Shown: positions 24,953-63,886 of the stretch, one piece after another
Numbering within the stretch: the first letter of the stretch is position 1
Layout: every line of letters begins with the position of its first letter
Source of the DNA: Dermacentor variabilis
Taxonomy: Eukaryota > Arthropoda > Arachnida > Ixodida > Ixodidae
DNA: 64,000 nucleotides
Reading direction: 5' to 3'
NCBI RefSeq assembly: GCF_050947875.1
Contig: NC_134569.1
Location: 37,370,277-37,434,276, forward strand
Position numbers and translations under genes: made by a program
The notes under the pieces: generated by a model
What the model saw: the letters and a program-made list of their open reading frames with translations, nothing else
The model's database searches: none
What the model was told of the DNA's origin: nothing

Positions 24953-25190
24953 ATCATAACCATAGGCTAACCAAAGCATATCCATAAGTGAAACCGTAAC
25001 CATAACCATAGTCTAAATCATAAAGGATAAACATAAGCTAAACGTAAGCATATCCATAACTTAAACCATAAGCATATCCATAAGTTAAACCGTAAGCATA
25101 TCCATAGGCTAAATCATAAAGCATAACCATAAGCTAAACCGTAAGCATAACCTTAAGCTAAATCATAAAGCAAAACCATAAACTATATCA
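24953..25190. repeat. Hexamer-based minisatellite, 24-bp higher-order period
   Basis: Built from variants of CATAAG, CATAAC, CATATC, TAAACC and GCTAAA. The clearest period is AAACCGTAAGCATATCCATA plus four bases, 24 bp. About 10 degenerate copies. One strand is almost free of G. Confidence 0.75.
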
Positions 25191-25389
25191 TAAGCATCAA
25201 CGAACCTTTTCGCTTCGAGATATCCAGGCTTAACCTTAGCTAAGCCCCAGCCAATTTTTTTTTATTTTATTTTAGGTCATCATAGAAGGTGCAGTAAAAG
25301 ATCGAGATGCTTGCGACATTTCCATATCCCTATACTGAAGGAAAGTCCTCTACCTTGTTCAGGTACAATAGAAAGGCCAGGGAATAGGT

Positions 25390-25499
25390 ATCACAGAAAG
25401 AGCAGCGCTTCAAGACGGGACGCAAAGGAGGAAGCACATGCACACTGCGCTGTGGTTCCTCCTTTGTGTCCCGTCTTGAAGCGCTGCTCTTTCTGTGAT
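25390..25499. mobile_element. Short foldback with 43-bp arms
   Basis: TCACAGAAAGAGCAGCGCTT..AGGAGGAA at 25391 is matched almost perfectly by TTCCTCC..AAGCGCTGCTCTTTCTGTGA ending at 25498, with a loop of about 22 bp. Confidence 0.8.
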
Positions 25500-25826
25500 G
25501 ATGAACCAAATAGCCCGTCAGTCAATCCTTGCGAGAATAGGTATATTCTATATAAAACATAGGCACAGCTTCCCAAGGGCTCTAGCGTTGATGACTGGAG
25601 CGTTGATGACTGTCAGCGTGACCTGCAAATGGGCAGATCAACAGTATGGGGATAAAGATTGATGCATGAATTTTGTTGCAGAGAGGAGCTGACTTCAAAC
25701 GTCTTTGAAGTTGGCTGTTCTTAAGCCAATCTGTCACGAACTCATATGAGAGCCATCAGCGAAGTGAAACTTTCCTGAAGCGTTTCAATCAAATGCTACG
25801 TAACATGCAATTTTAGATATTCCCAA

Positions 25827-26321
25827 GTGCCCCGCAAGGAACTCCTAACATTCTTCTCCCATTCCAAAAGTATATTGTATACTGTATTGTCCTTTTTTTT
25901 TTCAATTCATTACGCTGCCTTTCCGATAAGTCCCCTAACTATTGCAAGCCCATATTTTACTCGAAGTGACCATGCTTTAAACCTCGCACCTTTCAACTCG
26001 CGCACTGACATATTCAAATAGTTTTTTTTTTCTAACGCACTATTTATCATTGGAATTCATTACCTGGCATTGTTTGGTCATTCTCATTGTCTGAATTGCC
26101 GAAAGCCCTAGCATAATTGTATAATCAGTCATGTTATCCCTATGGCGCTCAGACCGACAGTGTTTTTCTGGCTTTGCATATTTCTTTTTCTTTATTTGTT
26201 CTTGTACACTGTGCGGTTTCTATTTGCTACTTAATATGCAAACGTGTTTATTCTTTGCCCACTCCTGCTATAGCCCAACAGGGCTGCAGTATGAATAAAT
26301 AAATAAGTAAATAAATAAATA
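25827..26321 (+). pseudogene. LINE 3' end: ORF2 C-terminus and AAAT tail
   Basis: The plus frame reads RSDHALNLAPFNSRTDIFK, then, after a frameshift, residues resembling RTIYHWNSLPG, the usual C-terminal region of CR1/L2-type ORF2. It is followed by CCACTCCTGCTATAGCC and CAACAGGGCTGCAGTATG, ending in (AATA)n at 26293-26321. A 5'-truncated dead copy. Confidence 0.7.
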
Positions 26322-26329
26322 CGTGATTA

Positions 26330-27382
26330 AGTATTGTGTGTTCGCGTTCTGCACCGCATTTTCCAGCATAGCAAATACTTTCCTGCCAGGCAAGACGATT
26401 TTATCATTACCCAGTTTGCTACTACATTGTCCCAGTTTTTATCACACCATCTCCAGAATTGGCCCACAAAGAGTGCATGCAACCGAGTTTTGATGACGCA
26501 CCCATGCAAGTTCCTTTATTTCAAAGGGCTAAAATTAGACGCCATCCCATGTTTTTTCGTGTGGATTAGTTAACGCGCCTATCGCGTTGCGGGCTTTTGC
26601 AACATTCTTTACTAAGTTGTGTAGTCGATGGAAATCAATAATTTCATGGCCATTCGGCACTGCACCCAGCCTTGGCTGCCCAAAAATTAACAACGTATTG
26701 AGTGTCAGTACGAGTTGACATTATTTGAAATTATCCGAGTCTTGTCTGTAGTGTGCGAATCGTTTGCTGTATCCAGGCGGCTTTGAGCCCTTGTTCATTT
26801 CCCTTCCGACTTGCCCTAGCAGAGGGTCCACAGGGAACCGTTTGTCTAACCGGTTTGGAACGGCCCCTCCAATAAATTGTGGTTCGGTTTGTGGGGTTTC
26901 GAGCACCCGCAATGATTGTGCAACGCCGCTGCGTTGCGTTTCCGACAACTCCACGTCCCTCGCCTCCCTGCCTGGACGGGTGGCAGCAGGTAAAAAAACA
27001 CTGTCACTCGGCAGTCATCCCGCCCATGAGGAGGTCCACGGGCTTCCCCCGTTGGTCGACATTTTGGCGAGACCCTGGCCCTTCCTTGCGTACGCTCTGG
27101 GTGCGCACGCGCAGTACAGGGCCTGGGGAGACCATACCCAGGCTTCGCAAGGTACGCAGACCTTCCTTTCTGCCGGCAGCGGCCCGATGGTTACTTCTGC
27201 TCGTTGGTGTCCCAGTCACGGCGGGCGCATCCACTTTTTGGTAGCCTCGATGTCCCGAGGCAGCGCCTTCCGATCGTTCCCCCGCGTCCGTTCCTCTGGT
27301 TGTTTCTGTTTGTTTTTGTTTTTCTACTGCGAGGTGCGCGATGGCCAGCACTTGTCGTAGGATAGGGAGCCTCTCTAGACTG
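26330..27382. other. No gene seen; GC-rich 26.8-27.35 kb
   Basis: The GC-rich part carries overlapping frames on both strands (up to 198 codons) without a recognisable domain. It may be the left half of an LTR-like or other repeat split by the element at 27393-32038, since the right flank near 32165-32220 resembles a poly(A)-signal/U5 boundary. Confidence 0.3.
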
Positions 27383-27915
27383 GGTTCTTTGCAAGGGCGT
27401 AGCCAGAGGGGGGGGGGGGGGGGGGGGTGTATGGGGGTTCAGCTCCCCCGCGCCGAAATTTTTTCGTGCTGTGCATGCACCGTCGACCAAAGCAACCCCC
27501 GGAGCCGGAAATTCTGTGATCTGTGATTGCGCAACATGTTTAGTTTCCTTGTGTGACGCATTACATACAGTTACTTTTTCTTGGATACGTAGATTTATTG
27601 GAGACTTATACGTATCTTTAAATATCTTGTTGCGAGGTATTGTGTATACTTGCAGTGAACTTTCTTTCCAGTGACACTTTTTTGCCCTTTATCGAGCATT
27701 TGTATATTCCATTGTATCTTCGCATTTCTAATGAACGAGGGCGAGTTAAATGAAAGTGAGCCAACCCATCCCGCGCAATAATGGTTCAGTTCATTATCTG
27801 CGAGGCGTGCGCGTAGCACACAGGCATCTCTCATTTACAAAAGTGACACGCAGGTGTAAGGATAAAGGTTCGTTAATGCTCTCATACACTGGGTTGAGCA
27901 TGGCTGCGTGATATA

Positions 27916-29208
27916 ATGGACACTCCAACAAAAGTTGAACAGTGTGGTGTCGTGAGGTTTTTGACAGCTGAAGGTATTTCCCAAAAAGAAATTAGTCGCC
28001 GTATGGCTGCCGTGTACATTGAACATTGCATTTCATTGGCCACTGTGAAGCGTTGGAGTAAACGGTTCATAAAGGACGTGAAAGTTTCAAAGACGATCCA
28101 AGACCGGGCCAATTAGCCATCGTGCAATTACCCCCAATAAAATTGCAAAGGTTGATGAGCTGATCAGACAAGAACGTAGGATAAGCATCGATGACCGGCA
28201 GAGCATGTGAACATCAGTCACGGTTCGGTTCACGCCACAATTCATGAACATCTCGGTTATCGGCTCTTGCGTGCGCAATGGATGCCCAAGATTTTGAACC
28301 ACCGCCAGAAGACGGAGCGGTTCTGCGCTGCCTTGACTCACCTGATCCGGTGGTATCAAAAAGAGGGTGATGACTTCTTGTCTGCAATTGTGATCGGGGA
28401 CGAACCATGGTGCCACTACTAAGAGCCTGAAACACGACGGCAAAGCTTACAGCGGAAACATTCGAATTCGCCACCCACAAAGAAAGCAAATGACGTCATT
28501 TCTGGCGGAAAGGTGGTGTTGACTTTTTTTTTTTCGATCGTCAGGGGTCATTACTGATAGAATTTGCTAAACCCGCAGACACTATCAATCGTTTCCTTTA
28601 TTGTGAAATGCCGGATCGGCTGCGTGTCGCAATCAAGAACAAACGACGTGGAAAATTGACGAATGGGGTCATCTTGTTCCACGACATGGCTATGGTGTTG
28701 GGCTGCTGAGCACGAGGTCGCGGGATCGAATCCCGGCCATGGCGGCCACATTTCGATGGAGGCGAAATGCGAAAACGTCCGTGTACTTAGATTTAGGTGC
28801 ATGTTAAAGAACCCCAGGTGGTCGAAATTTCCGGAGTCCTCCACTACGGCGCGCCTCATAATCAGAAAGTGGTTTTGGCACGTAAAACCCCATAATTTAA
28901 TGTGTACTTGTTCCACGACAATGGCTGTCCCCACGTCGCTGATGTGGTTGATACAAAACTGGCAAAGTTCGAATGGGAAACGCCGCAACATCCGCCATAC
29001 AGCTGAGACCTGTCGCCTTGCGACTTCCACATTTTGGGACAAATGAAAAAATCAGCTCACGGGAAGCAGATTCGTGTCGGACGATGACGTGAAAGAGTCA
29101 GTTGCAGACTTTTTGGAGCAGCAACCCAAGGAGTTTTATGAGACGGGAATCATGCGACTCGTTAGTCAATGGAACAAATATCTAAATACTCATGGAGACT
29201 ACATTTAA
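27916..29208 (+). pseudogene. mariner transposase pseudogene
   Basis: The N-terminal HTH part is readable from 27916 (VVRFLTAEGISQKEISRRMA, then SLATVKRWSKRF). Later pieces, in other frames, show VIGDEPWCHY, DNGCPHVA and WETPQHPPYS with LSPCDFHILGQMKK. These are the mariner catalytic-domain landmarks, with the first and second Asp seen and the DxD-type end in HPPYS..LSPCD. Several frameshifts, an in-frame TAG after CHY, and the SINE break it. Not functional. Confidence 0.9.
28686..28906 (+). mobile_element. Ruka-like tRNA-derived SINE inside the mariner
   Basis: 221 bp flanked by a perfect 13-bp duplication, CTTGTTCCACGAC (28673-28685, 28907-28919). It contains an A-box-like TGGCTATGGTGTTGGGCTGC and a B-box GGGATCGAATCCCGGCC, then a tRNA-unrelated body with CATGTTAAAGAACCCCAGGT and GTGGTTTTGGCACGTAAAAC. 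This matches what is known of Ruka SINEs of ticks. Confidence 0.92.
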
Positions 29209-29790
29209 ATAAAGTACCCCGTTTGTCATAAATTCGCATTGGCCCACTTTCATTTGATTCGCCCTGGTATATTTTGCAGAACGGCTTTGTAATACGTGCT
29301 CTCTGTTGGGACAATAATTTCGGTGCAATTACGCACGATACACGACCGGTGACAGTTGCTCCTGCGCAAGACATTGGAATTAATGACAGCGTCATTGAGA
29401 TCTTTCCCTGGCCGTTGCATATGTACGAAAATGTAAGCAAGGTTCTTGAATGACAAAGTTTCATTAACATATTTGTCCTCAACTTGTTCATTTCATGGCC
29501 TTTACATTTTTCATATCAGTGCGATGCATTGCTTTGCTGGTTTCGAACTGATATAGTTCTAAAGTTCGTGTGATATTTTCTTTATTTATTAAGTACACAG
29601 AAACATGGAAGCATTGATATCAGTTATTTTGGGCACAATTTTCGGCACATACGAGTATATTTTTTTATGAAGAAATATATATATTTTACTTGTTTTGACA
29701 GTGCGTAGCATTCAAGGATTTGTTTGCAGCATCTTTGGCAATGGCAATGCAATTATTATTCATGTATTTGATCCCTCGACAAATTGTTTA

Positions 29791-30518
29791 AGGGGAAGCT
29801 TTAGCTCAGGCGAAACTCCGACGCGGCCTATTCAAATACATGTAAAACGCAGAAACGCTTTTCCGAGATAACCTCTGGATCGCTTTTGATGAAATTTGTT
29901 GCACTTGAGAGCAAAAGGTAAATTCTACTATCTGTTGGAAGCGGAATTTCGATTTAGGGCCTGAATATTGTTTAAAATATCTTGAAATATTCGAAAGTGC
30001 GAAAGAAATAGAAGCGCGACGTTTACAAACTAATAGCTTTGCATCAAGGACAGATATCGCGGTTCAGTAAACGGCATCTATTACAAGAGTCAAAGCGGAA
30101 AAATTTTGGTATGTCAATTCGTATCTTACGTGAATTGGTTACGTGGTGTACAAGGGTTCTGCCAAAGCCGTATTTCCATAATACTAAATTTTTTCAGATT
30201 CATGTGTAACATATCAATTTTGTCCACTGTAGATGTGCTATCAGTTGCGATTCACAGAATTGTGATATTATTTTTCATTGTTGAGTTAAAGAGTTTTAAA
30301 CGTGATAGTCTCGTTTTCTGGAAATTTCCAATTTTTGCCGATTTTTAATAAAGAATTGACAACCTAAATGAAGAATTCGAAACCATAAGTCAGAAGAATT
30401 CACGTTTTTATTTTAAATTCAACAGACCTCATCAAATTTGGTGCAGTGGTTGCCGAGAAAAACGAATTCACCTTCTACGTGTATTTAGATAGGAGCACCC
30501 GAGCTAAAGCTTCCTCTT
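29791..30518 (+). mobile_element. 730-bp MITE family, copy 1 (+)
   Basis: Ends GGGGAAGCTTTAGCTC and GAGCTAAAGCTTCCTCTT are inverted copies. The interior is AT-rich and non-coding. The length is 728 bp and the copy abuts copy 2 directly. Confidence 0.85.
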
Positions 30519-31246
30519 AAGAGGAAGCTTTAGCTCGAGTGCTCCTATCTAAATACATGTAAAAGGAGAATTCGTTTTTCTCGGCAACCACTACACCAAA
30601 TTTGACGAGGTTTGTTGTATTTAAAAGACAAACTTAAAATCTAGTGACTGTTGGTTTCGAATTTTTGAGTTAGGTCGTCAATTTTTTATTAAAAATTGGC
30701 AAAAATTGTAAATTTTCAAAAAACGAAACTATCAAGTTTACAACTCTGTAACTCAACCACTAAAAACGATAATACAATTCTGTGAATTGCATCTAATAGT
30801 ACGTTTAAATTGGACAAAATTGATATGTTACACATGAATATAAAAAAATTTAATGATAGGGAAATACAACTTTTGCAAAACCATTGTAACCAACGTAACA
30901 AATTCACGTAAGATGTAAAATGACATATTGAATTTGTCCGCTTTGAATGATCTAATGGATGCCGTTTACAGAACCGCGATATCAGTTCTTGATGCAGAGT
31001 TATGAATTTGTAAACTTCGTGCTTCTATTTTTTTCAAACGGTCAACTATTTGAAAATCGTTTTAAGAAAATACAAGTCATAAATCGAAATTCCGCTTCCA
31101 ACAGTCACTAGAATTTAACTTTCTCTTTCAAATGCAACAAATTTCATCAAAATCGGTCCAGGGGTTATCTCATAAAAACGTTTTTGCGTTTTACATGTAT
31201 TCGAATAGGCCGCGTCGGAGTTGGCCCCGAGCTAAAGCTTCCTCTT
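30519..31246 (-). mobile_element. 730-bp MITE family, copy 2 (-)
   Basis: 728 bp, the reverse complement of its neighbours. It starts AAGAGGAAGCTTTAGCTCGA and ends GAGCTAAAGCTTCCTCTT. The junctions at 30518/30519 and 31246/31247 are perfect short palindromes within near-728-bp inverted repeats. Confidence 0.85.
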
Positions 31247-31978
31247 AAGAGGAAGCTTTAGCTCGAGCCAAACTCCGACGCTGCCTACTCAAATACATGT
31301 AAAACGCAAAAACGTTTTTCTGAGATAACCCCTGGACCGATTTTAATGAAATTTGTTCCATTTGAGAGAGAAAGAATTCTAGTGACTGTTGGAACCGGAA
31401 TTTCGATTTAGGGCCTAAATTTTCATTAAAATATTTTCGAAAATTCGAAGGTTCGAGAAAAATGGAAGCACGAAGTTTACGAATTAATAGCTCTGCAGCA
31501 AGAACAGATATCGAAGTTCTGTAAACGGCATCCATTAGGTCGTTGAAAGCGGACATTCTCAATATGTCACTTTATATCTTACGTGAATTTGTTACGTTTT
31601 TTACAAGGGTTCTCCAAAAGCTATATTTCCATATTACTACATTTCTTAATATTCCTCTGCAACATATCAATTTTGTCCTCTTTAGTTGTACCATGAGATG
31701 CAATTCACGGAATTGTGGAATCATTTTTTGTTGCTTAGTTAGAGAATTGTAAACTTGATAGTTTCGTTTTCTGAAAATTTTCGATTTATGCCTATTTTTT
31801 ATAAAAAAATTAAAGACTTGCATACAAATTTTATAACCAACAGTCACTAGATTTTACGTTTTTTTTTTTCTTTTAAATGCAACAAACCTCGTCAAATTTG
31901 GTGCAGTGGTTGCCGAGAAAAACGAATTCTCCTTTTACATGTATTTAGATAGCAGCACCGGAGCTAAAGCTTCCTCTT
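31247..31978 (+). mobile_element. 730-bp MITE family, copy 3 (+)
   Basis: 732 bp in the same orientation as copy 1, starting AAGAGGAAGCTTTAGCTCGA and ending GAGCTAAAGCTTCCTCTT. It lies 60 bp from the right end of the outer element. Confidence 0.85.
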
Positions 31979-32048
31979 CAGGAGGAGGCCAAGCTGCAAC
32001 GCGAGCCCCCTCCGAACGAAATTTCTGGCTATGCCACTGGTTCTTTGC

Positions 32049-33034
32049 TCCGCATTTCTCTGTCGCGGTGCGCCGTTATGGACCAGCGGCGATCATGTGG
32101 CTATGTTGTGTAGCAATCGCATTCCAATTCGATCGTTTTGTTAAACATGTGTTGTGTCGAAACCCAGCCTAATAAATCTCCAGTGCTTGCCTGGAGAGCT
32201 TCGCCTAGGGTCTCCCTTTCTGTGTGCGCGGTCTCGCCTTCCCCTACAACAGGCCGGGAGCACGCGCGCGTCCTGCATGCATGGAGGCTCTAACCCGCGC
32301 TAGTCGTTTGGTGCACACGACCCGCGCATGCGTACCGAGAGCAGCGGTGCGAGAGAGACCACACGTTTCACGATTGACCGAAAATGGTTCGGTTCGGTTC
32401 CAGTTCGGCTTGATGCCCTCCCCGGCACTGTTCCATTACATTTTTTCTGCATTTGCTTTCGAACACGTCTGGGCATTTTCCGCCATAACTTTACGTCATG
32501 CACCGCCCGACCCAATGTGCAACAAACGAACAAATACGGTTGTCCAGTCTACTGGTTGATCGTACCCTCGTTTGCAGTAAAACTGTTCACTGATGATTCA
32601 AGACATGGAACTCTCTGGACAACATAACTTAGTTGCGAACATGCACTGAACAGTTCTGAACTTAATGCGTGAGAAATGTAGCCTAAATTTAATTAAGTCT
32701 GCAAGTCAACAGTATTGCTTTACAGTAACATTTTACTGCGAAGAGATAAAAAGAACTATAAAAACGGTATAAGGTATAAGGATAAAGAAGTATAAGACAA
32801 AAATAAAAATGCCACAAATTAAGTTTGTAACAGAGCCAATGCATGCACAAATCAAGAAAAAAATTTTTGCAATTCCCAAGTGAAAATTGCTAAACTACTG
32901 CAGTAGACCCCACCAAGTCGGACCTACAGCAGTCATTGGGTGGGACCTAACTAGCGTGCAGGAGAATCTTCGCACCTGCTCAGAGCACAGTATCACACAC
33001 GTGCAGAAAAATACACAACAGCCTACAAAAGTAG
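32049..33034. other. No gene seen
   Basis: GC-rich to about 32400, then AT-rich. It contains CCTAATAAATCTCCAGTGC near 32168, which looks like a transcript 3' end or LTR R-U5 border. Nothing else is supported. Confidence 0.3.
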
Positions 33035-34082
33035 AGTGTTTATTTAATACACCGCACACTGCGGATTGTGCAGGATTATTTACAGTCGCACACTGGCACC
33101 AACACGCTGTAAGAGGTGGTTCTGTACACTGCAGCCTTTTGCTTGAAAGAGTACTGTCAACTTGAAAGCAACCTTAGAGGTTCAGAAGGCACAGGTCAAT
33201 TACGATAAGCATAGTAAAATGCTTGAGAATGGAAGGATGTTCCAAGCTCCCATGACTGAAAGGGTGAAAGTAAAAAACAGCCAAAAATAGCTTATTTTTA
33301 TAAGTGAAGTAAAGCTAAGAAGCTTCATAGGAGAGATACAGAATCCTCTAATTACAGTCCCCAGTATTAGGTTAGCAAGAAATGTACTACCAAAATGAAA
33401 CCAACCGATTTATCAGTTTGTGCACTGCTGATATGGCCTTGCACTAATCAGAACAAAAAATATAGCGTGGCAACTTGGGTATGTTGCAAAGAGTTAACAA
33501 CAATGAGTCTAAACAAAGATATTCTGTTGACCCATTGCTGCCTGGTCATGAGCAAAGGCTGTTGAAACAGTACTATCACAAACAAAACATTTCGGAGTGT
33601 GGCAAATGCACGATCAAAAGCTATGCGTGCAACAGCAATACAAAGAAAATAAAAACATAATACAAGAATACAGCTACCTGCAGTCTGGCTGCATCGTGAA
33701 AATACTGTGCAGTTTTGATGAGGAGATTTCGAGAGGCACTTTACGAACAAAGTGTTACTGCAAGAAATGTGAATGCCTTCCGTTGTGGCAAAGGCAACAG
33801 CCCAGATGAAGGTAAGTTGAGACAAGGGCACACACTTGAAATTAAAAAAATAGCAGCATATGTTGCCTGCCATGTCTGGAATGTTTGCCATAGGTCCACA
33901 GCAATGTTGCTATGGCACACAAACACACACACACTAACCCTGACTAGCTGTGTGCTCAATAATCAATACACAAAACATAAATCTGTCAGTGGTCCTTTAG
34001 CACGTAATTACCTGAACCCTGTGTTAGTTCCCAGGCAATTATTCTTTGTATACATACAGGGTGTATATATGGTGTATACATA

Positions 34083-34113
<31 letters not shown>

Positions 34114-36155
34114 CTATGTATAAATTTCTTTACAACCTAAATACATACAACATACTATAAAGACCTTCCTGAGGTAAATAGGCACACTAGACACCCCTCA
34201 CAGTACAGTGGGAAACAAGTGAAAAAAAAATCCATCAATCACTAAAAGCTGCACATAACTACGAGTTTTATAGCGCCCAGGAAAACTAAGTGAACAAAGT
34301 GATTAGCAAGTTAATGTCCACAATGTATGCACCTAGCGATATAGCCCTTTACCAGTGAGTAAAGAGTTAGCACAATAAAAAAAAGTCGGCCTTTTCCATT
34401 TTCTCATCTGCTGTTGGACGAAACATAGTGAAAGTCCAACATCTGCAAATTGTCAGCCTTATTCTTTTGGCACTGAGAAAAAAGAAAAAGTAATCATTCA
34501 TCAATTTACTCTACACCTTCAATAAATCGTCTTGAAACAAACAAGTGCTGTATAACCAGCTCAAATAATGTAACTGAATAATGAAAAATTCACAGTTCTC
34601 TGTTGTAAAGATGAGAGACTTATGCTTGAGCCACTAAGGAGTAACTCTCTTGTAATTAGGACATTGCAAATCATGGTATATCACTAATACTAGCAGCTAT
34701 AAAAAAGAAATGTTGCACAAAGATGACATAGTCGCACTCCGCAAATCATCTACTGCTCTGCAGTCGAAGAAATGCCACTTCGCATGGCTAGCAAACAGGT
34801 GATGCATAACTCAGTGGCGAATACAACACAAAATTTAAATTTCCAGCCAATTTCGCATGAGCTAATTCAGTGTTTAACTCCACTGCAAATTTGCATCTTG
34901 TACTGCCACTATGCTGCACATATTGAAAATGCAAAAGGGACATTACGCTAACAAAGTTGTTTTGAGAAAAACACAGCAGCAGCGTGCTCATCAAAAGCAC
35001 GTATGAACAAGTTTAAAAGCACACAGCAGCCAAGCAATTAGTAAACACCTAACATAATCTTTATGAGCTGACTTGTACAATGAAAGCTAAATTGTGCAAA
35101 GCTGTGGCCTCAGTTGTTCCATAAATATTGATGCCACACAAAAGGAAGCATGAGTAATAATCATGAGAGGATAGTGACACAGCAACTTCTGTGCGGTTCA
35201 AAAGCCTGAAATCACTCGCAAATGGGCACAAGATGCAAGGCAATTAAGAAAAGCAGTCCAAAACATTTAACCGTACATAGGCATACCATTACTGTATGGC
35301 TATTTATATAAAAGTAACCTAGTGCAATGAAAGTTTAGGGGCAGCAAATGATCATAACATTTCAATCAATTGATGCCCTATGCTGGCATGAAACAACGCA
35401 TAGGCCCAATGTTCCTCTCAATGCATGTAGCTCTGCCAGTTTGACTCAGAAAAAAGAAAACAGCCCTGTTAAATAATACAGCTGTTACGTGTGTCCACAC
35501 ACCCCCTCATGAAACATTCAACAATCAATAGAAGAGTGTTTACAACATATTTTAGAGACATGTGCTGCACTGATAATTTGTTCGGCACATTTTGTACCAC
35601 ACTGATACAATCGAGTCTAGCAAACACAACAAAACATTGATACTATGATGTTGTTTTACCATAAAAAAATTTTCATGCATTAACAAAGCCTAAATTTCAC
35701 ACAGAGAACTGATGATACCTTCATGCAATGAAATGCTTTAAGCTAGGTGATGTAACAAAATACCACTGGATGTGGTGTCAGCATTCTTCTCTTAAACAGA
35801 AAAGGTAACAATGCATCGGTCTAAAATATCAAAGTGCAAAATCCAAAGACAAAGGAGAGAGGGGGTCGTGCCTCACAACACTTTAGTTCCCATCCTCAGA
35901 GACGACAATCATGGTATGTCACAATCACATGAAAAAAAATGCTTCAAGCATAATTGGCAGCTTCTTTACTTTTCTTTTTCAACTAAACTGTCACAATTAA
36001 CTAAGCTTCGAGAAAAAAAGACGCAACCATATCTAAACAGAAAAGAATTACCACATAAAAACATTACTAAGTGGCATGCCCCGAAAGATATGTTGGCATT
36101 TGCGTGTGCAAATGGTGTAATGGCAAGGCACAGGCACGATCACTGTCCCAAACCC
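33035..36155 (-). other. Probable long 3' UTR of the Ig-domain gene
   Basis: After the stop at 36156 no convincing minus-strand exon follows. The sequence is AT-rich and has an AATAAA at about 33037-33042 on the minus strand, followed by a GT-rich stretch, which would make a 3' UTR of about 3.1 kb. A (TA)n tract lies at 34091-34113. The polyadenylation site is inferred. Confidence 0.35.
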
Positions 36156-63060
<26,905 letters not shown>

Positions 63061-63886
63061 CTGGAACAATAATGTAGAATCACATTTATAGCCAGGGCTT
63101 AAACATGGCGTTCATGTACTCAAAGTCAGCACTAAACAAAGACCCACATTAAGGAATCATCAAGGTGCTTTGTGTCCCTACTGTGCGTTTCTCAAGCTCT
63201 ACCCTCATCCTTTACTTCTACCACTTTAATAAAGATCGAGGAAATTTAGGAGAAATGATTGCAGAGAAGCGTGCAGTATACCGTCTGTGTGCTGGATACA
63301 TTATAGCTCATGTAAAAGTGTATTTTACAACTAGTTCGACTTTTTCGAGGTAGACATTTCAACATTTCGCTTTCCGACACAAAAGTAATGAAAAAAACAG
63401 TCTTCCCACAGCTTATGCCTGCAACATGAAATTGTAAGGAGCACCCACATGACCCCCACCTGCACATACAGCTTTTATATTTCAAAAGTTGTGTGCAGCT
63501 GCGCCCTTTTCCCTACATGTCTAACTCCATGTAAAATTGAAGGTTTCTGAGTAATTTCAACTAAATCGTTCAACTAATAAACAAACATACAGATGGCAAG
63601 GAAAAAGATGATCAGATATAGCCCCTCCAAAGGACAGCCTCAACAAAAATGGTGCCTCTGAATGATAATCTGCTGAACTTTTTAGTGAAGCCTGCAAAGA
63701 CATCTTATGCCACTATCACTCCAGCACAATAACTTTCACAACACTTGACTCAAGTATCCCAGTTTCATATGCAGCTCTACAAGCACCAGCGACAAGTGTT
63801 GAAAAAAGATTGTCGTCACTGTAATGGCATCCTATGATGACGAAGGGTGCCTAGAGGCGCCCCGGCCCTAAGTGATGAGGCTGGCT
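63061..63886. other. Intron upstream of the first visible exon; no feature seen
   Basis: No splice-flanked open segment was found. It begins immediately upstream (minus strand) of the TTGTTCCAG acceptor. Confidence 0.4.

Larger units (their letters stand above)
27735..29269 (+). mobile_element. mariner element, interrupted and degenerate
   Basis: TIRs: the left begins ACGAGGGCGAGTTAAATGAA, and the right, read as complement, ACCAGGGCGAATCAAATGAA; both continue AGTG(A/G)GCCAA. Without the 234-bp SINE insertion and its duplicated target, the length is about 1.3 kb, normal for mariner. Confidence 0.9.
27393..32038. mobile_element. Outer TIR element with 10-bp target duplication, host of a nested cluster
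   Basis: The ends AAGGGCGTAGCCAGA at 27393 and TTTCTGGCTATGCCACT ending at 32038 are inverted copies (12 of 15 positions). The same 10 bp, GGTTCTTTGC, lies outside each end (27383-27392 and 32039-32048). Next to each end are G-rich or C-rich runs and a GAAATTTTTT-like block. After removing nested insertions about 0.9 kb remains, without a transposase, so the carrier is a non-autonomous element. Confidence 0.65.

Noticed and set aside
24953..25190. Telomere repeat or CRISPR array
   Set aside because: The unit is not TTAGG and there are no spacers; it is a degenerate minisatellite in a eukaryotic genome.
26764..27360. 198-codon plus frame, with a thought that 26.8-27.4 and 32.0-32.2 kb form a split solo LTR
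   Set aside because: No TG..CA ends, target duplication or primer-binding site could be shown, and no retroelement domain is present in the frame.
27416..27427. Glycine-rich coding from the G run
   Set aside because: It is the G-rich subterminal run of the outer transposable element.
28686..28760. Possible functional tRNA gene
   Set aside because: The A- and B-box sequence belongs to a SINE; there is no full cloverleaf, and a target duplication flanks the element.
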